Positions 32,627 to 43,061 of a stretch of 64,000 nt of DNA are shown in pieces. The stretch comes from Ophiobolus disseminans. Taxonomy: Eukaryota > Ascomycota > Dothideomycetes > Pleosporales > Phaeosphaeriaceae. The position numbers and the translations under genes are program-made. The stretch covers positions 1,208,476-1,272,475 of the forward strand of contig MU006224.1 in the NCBI GenBank assembly GCA_010093685.1, read 5' to 3'. The first letter of the stretch is position 1. Each line of letters opens with the position of its first letter. The notes under the pieces are model-generated. The model was not told the DNA's origin and ran no database searches. It worked only from the letters and a program-made list of their open reading frames with translations.

Positions 32627-34101
32627 TCAAGCATTCACACTCCCCCTCCTCCACCTCCTCAACAACCCCTTCTTCTTCCCATCCTTATCCCTCCCCTCCA
32701 CCACCACCGGAACCGGACCCGCAGCTTCATTATTCAAGCGTTCCGCCTCTTCATAGTCCCACGGCGTCGTCCAGTTGCGCTGCGGAATCTCGCCCAGCTT
32801 CGTGCTGTCGGACGCAAACGTGTACGAACTAGGCGTGACTTTGTCCATGCGGCGGCGCGCTACGGCCGCTGGTGGGAGTGGGGATTGTTGCTTGGGAGAC
32901 GGCGCTGGGGGGGTTGACGCGCGGGACGGGTATTTTTGGCTTAGTTGTGCGGGTTTGGGGGGAGGTGTGGGTTTCGTGCGTGGGACGGGTGTGGCGGATG
33001 ATTTGCGTGGTGTGGCGGGGACGAAGGAAGGGAGTTTGTAGGAGGGCATGTGCAGGTGTTCTTGTGTTATGTAGGGGTATTCGTATTCAGGCCATGTGGA
33101 CGGACGATGGGCGTCGTTGAATGAGTCTTTTCTGCGGCGTCCGGTGCCGGCGAGAGGGGGCATGGGTGCGCCGAGGATACCTCGGATGATGCCGTTGGTC
33201 TCGATCTCGAAAGGCTCTTCGGCGATGTAGAGGGGTAGTGGAGAGGCAAGGGGAGATGTGTGTGTTGAGGTGGATGGGGAGTGAGATTTTGATGACGAGG
33301 AGGAGTTGCTGGAGCTGCTGCCTTTGCGGGAGGGTTTGGGCCTGACAACGACGAGTTGGGGATGGTTGGAGGATCTGAGTGGCATGCGGGTAATTGTTGG
33401 TCCCGTGACACGTTGGCGAGTAGTCGAGTGTTTCTTCTTGTCTTTACTTGAGCTTGAAGTGCTGCTGCTTCGCGCCGAGCAGTCAGCATGTTTCCTACTT
33501 CCACATTTTACGCATGATGATGGTGTGCTGATGTATTGAAGTTGCAACTGCGATTGGCTTAGTCGTTGGTACAGTTGTGTCATGCTGTGTAGTGCTTCGC
33601 GGCGCGAGGCGTCGGACAGGCTGGTGAGTGATTTGTAGTCTAAGTTTAGTGGTGTCTTTCCACCTTTTTGGTCATGATTGAGAAAGGATGCTATAATAGC
33701 CACTAGGCCGGTGTTCAGTTTGATGAGTGTTTCTGCGAGGGACGCATGCGCAATTGCTGTTCACCGGTGATTAGCATCGTGACACCTGCTATTTACATCT
33801 CGGAGTGCAGCTTACCGTCACCCTTTGCAAAACTGTGCCCGGTTTGTGAGTAGCACGCATCGTATTTCTCGGCGAGTTCTTGCGGCCCGCGGCGCAAAGA
33901 CGTTGACAGCTGGAGCTCGTCGGTATTTGCCGTATCAGGAGGTTGGTTTTCTTTTCGCGCCTTGCGCTTCCGTCTTCTTTCGCGCAATCTTTTGAACACA
34001 TTGAGACCATTTGCAAATGCTTGTATGAGGTTTGAGACACAACTAGACACCTCGGCTTCCTCAGCCTTGTGCGATTTCGCAACATCGAGTTTTACCGCCA
34101 T
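32627..34101 (-). CDS. uncharacterised Ser/Pro-rich protein
   Basis: Two exons, 34101-33816 and 33756-32627; 471 aa. The first 120 residues are helical and basic (FANGLNVFKRLRERRRKRKARK). The next block reads AIAHASLAETLIKLNTGLVAIIASFLNHDQ and NLDYKSLTSLSDASRREALHSMTQLYQRL, an ordered helical core. A CVKCGSRKHADC motif could bind zinc. The rest is disordered, Ser/Pro-rich with basic ends (KKGLLRRWRRGSVNA). I do not recognise a named family. The start was put at MAVKLDVAKSHK; an upstream in-frame ATG at 34155 would add a hydrophobic stretch (FFFFIVLFACVLAM) and could make a membrane-anchored form. The join GD-A-IAHAS is phase-correct. Confidence 0.7.
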
Positions 34102-34863
34102 CGCTAAAACGCAAGCAAAAAGTACAATGAAGAAGAAGAAACAAGACACGAACAATGATATAAAGGACGAAATAGAAAGTGCGCTGGCTAAACCATCACT
34201 AGCGAAGACACGAATGACAGAGGAGTCATTCTCAAGCCGTGTTGCGCCCGTACCTTGACCTCGAGTTAAGTTAAGTCCATCGCCAGCGCGGACGCCAGGC
34301 CTTATCCGCGGTCGAGGGCCTCAACCCATGCCCTGCGCCCCGGCTCGTTCCTGCATGTTTAACTGGCTTCACCCCATCAGTGGAGGGCACCGTTTCAACC
34401 TTCGCTGTGCGTAGCCGCCACGAAGTCGTGTCTTGGAACTCATCTGGAGCGTGACTGGACGAGGCCCACCCGCCATCCTTGTTAGTGTGTGTCTAGCGTA
34501 GCTCGATAAGCTCCGCACACAAGCTTTCGAGTGGAGGACTCAGAGCGTGCATATAAACTGCATAACAGCCGTCCAGTGTCAACTCGAGAGATGAAGCCCT
34601 ATGCATTTGAAGTTTGTGAGTGGGAGCGTTGGACATGCGGGGTGGGGAAGGACGTGGCAAATGGTGGGGTGAGGAGGCGGTGGACAAGCGGTTGCGCACA
34701 CGTGCTGCATGCGATTGACCTTCAGTTGGTGCGCGCGCAGAACTGGAAGAAACTTATGCAAATGGTGATGTATGACTATTGGTCTACCCAGAAGGCCCTG
34801 GCCTTAGACCACCCGGCCGAACGCCTCGCTATGCTATAGAGATGAATGTGCCAATCATAACCT
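34102..34863. other. intergenic region
   Basis: These 762 bp lie upstream of the 471-aa gene and downstream of HRD1. A 102-codon plus-strand frame (34531-34839) has no signature. Nothing else is seen. Confidence 0.35.
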
Positions 34864-37138
34864 TCATTGCTCGTTGTCCTCGGCATCCTCCACTGTCACT
34901 GTCCGCCTCGTCACGTTTTGCCCTTGTGAGCTGCCTCCTGCAGCGCCGGAGCTTGATCCTTCGCCCTCGCTTCTCTCAGGAATATTCCCAAAACTCCAAC
35001 TTGAGTCTAGTGAACTAGACTCTGCCTGCTTTGGTGACGAGCCTGCTACTGGGGCAGAAGACGAAGGGCCTGCTTCCGTTGGAGGCTGTGATGGCTGAGA
35101 AGGTACAGGCACAAAGTTATTATTCTGACCAGGCCGCGGCGCTAGCGCCATAGGCCGCAGGCTCCACCCTTCCGGAAGAGTCAAGCCTACGGGTAAACCA
35201 GCGTCACCTTGTCTTAGCACTTGTCCTTGTGCAAAGAAAGCTCGCGGAGTGAACGGATTTGATAATGGAGGGTTCAAGGGTGCAATATGAGGCAACTCTT
35301 GCCCAGTAGCTGCTGTGATACCCGAGGACTGCTGTAGACGATTGATTTCACCAAGCAGCCGATGAGTACCCTCGAGCTGCTCGTGTTGTTCGTTGAGTCG
35401 GCGGAGCGACTCGATGATGGTCTGTTGCATGCGCAAAATATCAGATTGGACGTCAGATAGTTGCGAAGCAACTGCGCTAGGGATTGGTCCCATGGGTAAG
35501 CTCATTCCTTGCGGTAGGACTGGAGGCTGGGGACCGTTTTGGATCGCATTCTGAGTAGGGTTCTGCGCAGCATCGTTCGCAATTCCTTGCTGGCGCAATT
35601 GTAGCCATGGGTTTCTGACGTTGTTAGGATTGTTTTGCGGCTCTGCTGGGATACGTAGGTTGCCCAAGGCGATTCTGAATGGACCAAAGTTGAAAACACG
35701 CATGTTAGCCTGCGGTTGATTCTGTTGACCGGCAGGTCGGGGTGCTTGGGCCGGTTGACCTTGTTGTGCCGCACCACCCTGCGGTGGGTTGCCCCCAAGC
35801 AGCGCCTGTAGCATGTTATTTTGTGCTTGCTGATTTTGTTGATTCTGCGGGGCCGGGTTCGCCTGGTCATTGCGCTGAGCGGTCTGGGTTCCAGTTTGCG
35901 TCAGAACTGGCCGTCGGCAGGTCGGACAGACTTGTTGTCTCTCCAACCAACTCCGCAAACAATTGAAATGTAGGATATGACCACATGGCAGCTTCTTTGC
36001 CCGTTGTCGTTCGTCCACTCGTCGTCCGGCCTGTGCACCGTCTGCGCCTGGCTGTACCCACACGTGCATCTCCTCTCGGCAGACAATGCAAGTATTCTCC
36101 CTCTCCAGTTCTTCGGCGGTGGCATCTGGGTAGCGCGTGTTCATGTCTCGAGTGGCGTTTCGATACTGGACGAAGTCGTGTACTCTCTTGAAAAAGGAGC
36201 GGATGGTCATGAACAGGTCTCTCATGATGTGAATCGGAATGCCGTAAAAGGTCATGAGGATCATGAAGAAGCCGAGATACACCACGGACTTGATAAAGTC
36301 GGTCGCGAGATCCAGGTAAAAGACCCAGCGGCCCTTTTCTTCCCACCCGGGAACGTCGGGTTCGTCATCGTCATCCTCGACGGCGGGTGCTTCTGTTCCT
36401 TCCGCCACAGCACGCTGCGCTGCTTGTTCTCGTGCAACTCTCTGAGTCTCTTCCCTTGCCTTCTCCTGGCGGTGTGTAATGTATAGCTCAGTCAGCGAGA
36501 GAGTGTATCGCATCAGGGTCGAGATGGAGGCGATTGCCAGGAGGACGTATTCGAAGCCAAACATGACCATGACACCCGGGCGCGTTTCTGACAGTATTGA
36601 GTCTATGCAGTATTGCATCATGAATATGTCGAAAGTGACCGACAGGAGCAGAGAGCTCATGAGGCGGATATGGAACACCTTGGGGTTTGCAGGTGGCTGC
36701 TGCTCGAGAAATTCGACCCTGCCCTCTCCGATCCACTGCCATACTTTGCCAGCAAGCAAGCAGAGAAACATGGTGAAGAACCACATGCCTATGTCGTCCC
36801 TGAAAATGGTCATGGCGAGCAGTGTCTCGCTGACAGCGAACCAAGCCTTGTCATACAGCTGCTCCGTCTCAATGGGCCGCAGGGAGCCGTAGAATAGGCG
36901 CTGGAGCCCATACCCAAAGCTCGCGGCGACAATGAGCATCAGGTTGACGAGGAACATCAAAGAGCCGGTGCTCTGCGAGATATAGACGGCGGCCGAGTAG
37001 AAGTTGGGCCGCTCGTAGTATGCGCGCAAAAGCACCACGTTCGCCATGACGGCGGAACCCTGTGTTTGTTAGCATTGCGGAGTGCGTGCAGTGCCTATGG
37101 AGGGCAAGTACCGCGACGTAGAGCTGGAGTCGACTCAT
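34864..37138 (-). CDS. HRD1: ERAD E3 ubiquitin ligase Hrd1 (synoviolin)
   Basis: Two exons, a 27-nt first exon 37138-37112 and 37059-34864; 740 aa. The N-terminal half is multi-spanning membrane (RPNFYSAAVYISQSTGSLMF, MWFFTMFLCLLAGKVWQW and so on to about residue 285). The RING-H2 finger follows at about 333-392: CIVCREEMHV, a charged insert, CGHILHFNCLRSWLERQQVCPTC. The cytosolic tail is Gln/Pro/Asn-rich and disordered, ending in an acidic EDAEDNEQ. Hrd1 forms the retrotranslocation channel and ubiquitin ligase for misfolded ER proteins with Hrd3 and Der1 (family knowledge). The first exon supplies MSRLQLYVA, as expected for the start of helix 1. It lies about 6 kb from the PDI gene, another ER quality-control factor. 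Confidence 0.95.
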
Positions 37139-38015
37139 GGCGCACGTGTGGATGTGTTGCAGGCTCAGAAATGATGGTGGTTGTCCATCTACGACGTAAA
37201 TGCTCCCAGAGAGCCTTGCGTTGATTGGTACACGCGCCGCAGTGAGTTGACACGGTTGCGTGAGGCCACGTGAACTGCGGACGAAGATGACGCACCACCG
37301 AGGCTTTGCCAAGTCATCATCCTACACCTCGCAGCCACCTCTGGCAAACTTCATCACAAAAGGTGGCCGTGTGAACATCTCAAATCAAGACCTTACGTTA
37401 GCTGTATGGCCGCGCCTCTGTACAGCTACCGAGAGCTTCCAGTCATCCGATCCCGGCGCAATGTCTTTTGTAAATCCTGCTGCAGGGCTTCCCGAGGTCG
37501 TGCTCGGAGGGATATTCGGACGCTCTCCAGCCTCCAGCCCACAACCATGGCGCTTTTGCGGTCATTACTAGACCGCGCTCATCATCATGGCCGCGACTTT
37601 GTGGAGTCTCCAGAAAATTCTTCGTCTGAGCTGGTACGAACATGGTCTCGTCCGGGGGACAACTCCGCTCAAGCAGATTCGTGCCGAACAAAACCAGCAG
37701 CTGAAGCTACAGTATAACCACGCAATAGGCGTCAAACTAGACTTACCCCATAGCCCAGGCACGCGAAGTGCACCAGCGCTTGCTCCCGTCATGGGTAGCC
37801 ATGTGAGGGGTTGCGGGGATCTACGACAAGCTACTGCATAGGCATCGTGGACTATACAGGCCCAGAGCCTAGTGTCTGAGCATGATGGCATCGTTCCTGG
37901 ATCGATCAGAGCCTGCTTGGAGCTTGGTACGAGGTGTATAAAGAGCCTCAGTTTTCCATAGTGGCTTCTGTATCTGCTCGCGAGTGACGATCATTGTTCG
38001 TGTTACTTTAAAGCT
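37139..38015. promoter_or_regulatory. intergenic, divergent promoters of HRD1 and GH32 genes
   Basis: These 877 bp separate divergent starts. An 84-codon ATG frame at 37587-37841 (MAATLWSLQKILRLSWYEHG) has gene-like composition and could be a small mitochondrial-type protein, but no family is recognised and overlapping frames of similar length exist. Confidence 0.35.
37587..37841 (+). CDS. possible small protein, unknown
   Basis: An 84-codon frame with ATG in a fair context (ATCATGG). The N-terminus is amphipathic and basic (LWSLQKILRLSWYEHGLVRG), reminiscent of small mitochondrial proteins; the C-terminal part is plain. It lies within the HRD1-GH32 intergenic region on the GH32 strand. Evidence is only the frame and composition, so this may be chance. 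Confidence 0.2.
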   Translation: MAATLWSLQKILRLSWYEHGLVRGTTPLKQIRAEQNQQLKLQYNHAIGVKLDLPHSPGTRSAPALAPVMGSHVRGCGDLRQATA

Positions 38016-40096
38016 ATGATTTGGTCACTGCCTCTTCTGAGCTTCGTGCTCGGATCTTTTCCTCGTGCCAGCGCGCAGGACTCACAGGAACTGCAGCTTC
38101 CTGCTGTCCTCACCGCTGACTACATCCAAAACCTCGGCAATAACAGCTTGTTCTTGAGATGGCGACCCACATACCATTTCATCTCGCCTGCAGGGTGGTT
38201 GAATGCAAGTTTGAAGCTCAACAATCCGTCCTTGTTCTAACAACTCTACAGGACCCATGTGGTATGATGTACGACCCTACAGAGGATCGTTACCACCTAC
38301 ACTATCAGTGGCATCCCAACCATGTGAACTGGGGCAACATTTCCTGGGGTCATGCTGTCTCTGATGACATGGTTACCTGGACGGATGTTGGAGGCTGGCA
38401 AGGTCAAGATGCCCAGTCGGTCGGCACAGGCCCTAGTCCAGATTCCCGAAACAGCTCTTACTATGGCCTGGGTATCTTCAGTGGCTCTGGCCAGCCTTAC
38501 AACCTGGAAGGTGAACAGGATGGCACACTCATCATGTTTTACACTTGTGTTCAATACTTGCCAATTTCTTGGTCCATCCCATACACCAAGGACAGTGAGA
38601 AGCTCTGCATTGTCACCTCAGATGATGGAGGCGAGAGCTGGCAGCAATGGGCAGGTAATCCATTGAGCCCCCGGCCTCCTCAAGGATGGAATATCACCGG
38701 CTGGCGCGATCCCTTCGTCGAGCCTTGGCCCGAAATGGATGCTATCCTTGGCCGAGACGAGCCTCACTGGTACATGGTCTTAGGTTCCGGAATTAAAGGC
38801 GAGGGCGGCGGCGGACGCATCCCTTTCTATTCCGCTCCTGCCACAAACGTCACGGATTGGACATTTGAGGGCGCTCTTTGGGAGCCAGCAAGGAACACAT
38901 CTCTAGGTTCATTGCTCGAGACAGGTACTTATGGTTATAACTTTGAAGTGTAAGTGCACAAGCCTCATTTGCTTCAATATACTGACGCATGAAGATCCAA
39001 CTTTTTCTCGCTGACCGACGAGGACGACGACGTTCACTACTACGTCCTTATGGGCACAGAGGGCGGCAATTTGACCTGGCATCCCCGCGGGCAGTGGGGG
39101 CTGTGGAACGAGGGTGCCGTCACCAGGCGTGAGAATGGATCTGCCGAATTCACCCCCGTCTCTGGTGGTGTTATCGATTCGGGTCTGTCCTATGCAGTGA
39201 CTAGCTTCCTCGACACTAAGAACAACGCATCCCGCCGCATTCAGTGGGGCTGGGCCAACGAGGAAAACAACAACTTCGCCCTCTTACAGGCAGGCTATCA
39301 AGGAGCAATGACACTCCCTAGGGAGATGTACGTCATCAAGATCAAAGATCTTGTCAACGCCGATGGAGGTTTGACAACCAAGGGCAATACGCGTACTGTC
39401 GAGCACAGTGATGGCACATTTACAGGATACACACTTGGAGCTCGCCCTGTTCCCGAGACGCTCGCGGGTCTCCGCAAGGGTGCCAAACACCAGGCCATTG
39501 ACACGCCAAAGTCTTGGTCTAGCAGCAAATCAGTTGGAACCGGCAGTAGCCATATGGAACTGAAGGTTACTCTCAGCAACGCCACCGGCCCTGCTGGCGT
39601 TACTATTGCATCGTCGCCAAATGGTGAGGAGCAAACCGTCATCTGGTTCGCGCCCAACAACTACACCATCAATGTAGATCGCTCGCAGTCCTCAAACATT
39701 GTCGAGTTCGCCAACTACACAATGATTGGATACTACTATCCTTATACCTTCAAGAATGGTACACAGGAGTCGCTGCACATGGATATCTTCATCGATGGTT
39801 CGCTCGTGGAAGTATACATCAATGTAAGTACCTTACCACCCAGCTTGTCTTGTACAGGACTAATTGTGTCATAGGACCGGTTCTGGCTCACCACCCGCAT
39901 CTACCCATCCCGCCTCGACAGCACTGGTTTTGGCATCTGGGTAGCTGACAACACTACCGTCCAAGTATCCGACATGCAGATGTGGGATATGTCAGCCGTC
40001 GATGTGTGGCCAGAGCGACCAGTCAATTCGAGCGGCAGATTGATTTATGATACCTCTGCGGCGACGAACAACTATACGTGGTGGCCTGGTTTCTAA
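38016..40096 (+). CDS. secreted GH32 glycoside hydrolase (beta-fructofuranosidase/inulinase type)
   Basis: Four exons: 38016-38204, 38252-38949, 38995-39823, 39875-40096; 645 aa. The signal peptide is MIWSLPLLSFVLGSFPRASA. GH32 catalytic residues are visible: the nucleophile Asp64 in WLNDPCG, Asp216 in GWRDPFV (transition-state stabiliser), and Glu295 in YGYNFEVSNFF as likely acid/base. A beta-sandwich domain follows (about 430-640) with MDIFIDGSLVEVYIN. Many N-glycosylation sequons (NNS, NIS, NVT, NYT) support secretion. NDPCG instead of the common NDPNG is typical of one fungal GH32 branch. Exact specificity (sucrose, inulin, levan) is not readable. Intron 1 (38205-38251) is GC-AG: AAT|GCAAGT to CTACAG, with a TTCTAAC branch site. 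Confidence 0.92.
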
Positions 40097-40880
40097 GCAC
40101 GTCGTGTCAGCTGAGCTTTCGAGCTATGAGAGGAGAGGCTTCCTCACACTACACATGTACATATACACACAGACCTCAAGTCATGATTGACGACAATGTC
40201 ACCAGTTGCTACGATTACTCCTAGCATATGAAGACCTGACTACATTCACAACTTTCTTCGGCATTATGAAGTAATCAAAAATACTATGAGTACATACAGA
40301 CTTCTCGTTCATGCGTAGTTCATTGCTCAATAAGTACACGAATCCTAGCAGCTCCCAGTAATGTACAGAACCCAATAGCATAAAAACTCACACTTCTTGT
40401 AGCCGCTTATGAACATCCCCCATCCACGGTCCTGGGAATATACCCGTCTTGCCGTAGCGGCACAGCATCTCAAACCGTAACAACCAACCAACCAATAGCT
40501 ATGTAAAACTGGCACCGCGGAGCAAATCGTGGCACAGCTGCACCGTACATTTGCCCCGCCGGCTTGCCCAAACAGCTCGCCCCGCATACCTCGAAACGAA
40601 AACATCAACGCCAACATCCCGCCAAACCACGTGTGTGCCGCCTGCCACCGGGTAAAATGGCTGATTGTGTGTCAGCAAGGACGGATATGGATGCGGGATG
40701 ATCGTGGGGATCATGACGGCGCGGGAATAGGAGAGACAACTATATAAATGTATTTGTGCCGAGACTAGATCTTGCACTGCCTTGCGCGTGTACGACTAGG
40801 ACGATAATTGAGTGTTGCTGCCTTCACTTCCATCCACAATTCTAGAAAGAAGCAGTGTAGATATTTGTGAACAAGACATA
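40097..40880. other. intergenic region
   Basis: These 784 bp lie between co-oriented genes. Minus-strand frames of about 90 codons (40345-40777) have no signature. A TATATAAATG sequence near 40740 may be a TATA element for the downstream gene. Confidence 0.4.
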
Positions 40881-41980
40881 ATGACGGACGCAGAACAAGA
40901 GTACCAACTCTCGCAAGAGCAGATCAATCATTTTCTCGAACACGGATGGATTAAGTTGGAGAATTGCTTTTCGAGGAAGAGGGCTGGGGAGTTGCAGAAG
41001 ACGCTGTGGACGAGGTTGGGTATGGATCCCGAGGACAAGGGGACGTGGTATGTACATCTTCAGTTCTAATTACACCCGACTTCGAGGAGCATCTGAACGG
41101 TCAAAATCGAGGTTTCGTAGGAACGAGGCTGATTCTTTCCAGGCACACCGAACGCACAAACATGCCCTTCTTCAATGAATTCCTCGTTTCCGACTTCGCA
41201 CCCAAAGCATGGGGCGGCATATGCAGTCTCCTCGGCGGCTCCTCGCGCGTCGACTCTAATGCATCAACGTGGAAAGACGGGTTCATCGTGAACCTCGGCA
41301 CTCCAGAGGGCCACAACAAAGCCATCAAGCCGCAAGAACTTCCCGGCTGGCACGTCGACGGCGATTTCTTCGTGCACTACCTCGACTCGCCCGAGCAAGC
41401 ACTCCTGGTCATCCCACTCTGGACAGACATCGTCGCCGCCGGCGGCGGCACGTTCATCTGTCCACCCGCAATCGAAACAGTTGCGAAATGGCTGCACGCG
41501 AATCCAGAGGGCGTGAGTCCACGCATGACGCCGCGAGCACAGAACCCACACTTCGTGCAAGAGCAAGGCTTGAAGTGGTTCAACGATCTCGCATCTACAT
41601 TCCCCGACTCCGCGTTCGTCGAAGCGACCGGCAACGTAGGAGACGTTTACTTGCTGCATCCATTAATGCTGCACTCAGCGTCGAACAATCAGCTCCGAAA
41701 TCTGCGCGTCATTACCAATCCGCCGGTATCGGTCAAGGCACCGTTTATGTTTGATAGGGCGGATGGGGCGTATACTGCTGTTGAGAAGAAGACGTTGAGG
41801 GTGTTGGGTAAAGAGAGGCTGGAGGGGTGGAAGATTCGAGGGCAGAGGCAGCAGGTCGTGCCGGAGAGGGTGAGGATACAGGAGGAGATGAAGAGAAAGG
41901 AGGAGGAGAGGTTGAAGAAATTGAACGAGGGGAGTGGGAGTGGATTGGAGGCTTCGAAGCAGGTGGAGACTGTTGCGTAG
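40881..41980 (+). CDS. phytanoyl-CoA dioxygenase-like Fe(II)/2-oxoglutarate enzyme
   Basis: Two exons, 40881-41047 and 41143-41980; 334 aa. The N-terminus (LSQEQINHFLEHGWIKLENC) is the usual start of PhyH-fold proteins. The iron-binding triad is likely the HxD of GWHVDGDFF and the distal His of LLHPLMLHSAS; Arg in RNLRVITN would bind 2-oxoglutarate. The C-terminus is a charged helix (RIQEEMKRKEEERLKKL). Fungal members include enzymes of secondary metabolism and many of unknown substrate. No cluster genes surround it. The start at 40881 follows an in-frame upstream ATG (40812), chosen because homologous sequence begins near the QEQI helix. Confidence 0.82.
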
Positions 41981-43061
41981 AGTACATGTTCTCTGCATGT
42001 TTGATGAGCAGAAGTGTTGGGAATGATAGCAACGTTTTCCAACAAGATTTCCCTGAAAGCGCATTCTGAGGTGCCCTCGTTATATTGAACATTCAAGGTA
42101 GCTGTTCAACCCCATGGGGATATTTGAACGTTTGGTCACTGCCAATTGTAGATAATCCTGAACATACGTATGTAGTCCATTTGGAGTAAAAGCAAGTGGC
42201 ACTTGGATGTCGTAGCCTGCTGTTGATCTGGACGGTGAGACTCGAAAAAGCACAGGGTCACGTAGGGAGTTGAGGCCAGAGTTTGCTTACAAATTGAGAT
42301 TGCTGTGGAACCCGACTAGGGCCTCTGTGATAGTGAGCATCACGTTCTCTCACATCAGACCGAACAACGCTAAGCTACTGGCACAAAGGTGGAACGAGGT
42401 CAATCTTCCAATATTTGCGACTAGATTCCGGCAGTCAGGAAACTAAATGCAAGCAACCCAGTGTTGTGTCCTGGCTCCTAACATCTCCCACGCTATATCG
42501 GGTTCCGATGTCAGCGGTTCCTGCATCGCTAGGCGATTAGTGAACCACGGCTCAGCCTCACCAGCAATTGAGCAGGAGCGTGTACTCGGGAACCGAGAGA
42601 CCACCTGGCCTTGGGAATATGATCTTCGTTCCGCCGCACAGTCGTAAATAGAGGCCAGCGAGGCTGGGGTGCATATTAATAATATGCATTTGAGCGGCAG
42701 TCTAACCCGGAACTGCCAAAGTCGGGGTCCAGCAGGGCGACCAAAGGTGATTTGGAGCGAGCTACCGTGGCCGTGACCCAGGTGAAGGTGGCTAAGCAAC
42801 ATACAACGGCGGGTAAGGGTGCGCGGGAGGTTAACGTGGCCAGTTAGAAGGTGAAGGTAAGACGCTCGCGCATGAACCCTGCGGCGAACCTTGGCGCGGC
42901 TAGAAAGTGAACACGGTATTCTCAAAGACTCCACGCCACAAGTTTCTCCGCTACTCATAAAGAGCTTGCCCACCAGCTCTCCTGCACTCTCTCCACACGC
43001 AGCAGAGGAATTCGACTCAACACCTCTTTAAATAAAAACTTCATATTAAACCACACCCATC
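41981..43061. promoter_or_regulatory. intergenic region upstream of PDI1
   Basis: This 1.08-kb stretch has no convincing gene (a 176-codon minus-strand frame at 42443-42973 lacks any signature). TAACGTGG at 42832-42839 is one base from the TGACGTGG unfolded-protein-response element, about 225 bp before the PDI start, but one near-match is weak evidence. The leader just before 43062 is CA-rich. Confidence 0.35.

Noticed and set aside
42443..42973. 176-codon minus-strand frame upstream of PDI1
   Set aside because: Composition is random-like, no signature, and it would overlap the PDI promoter.
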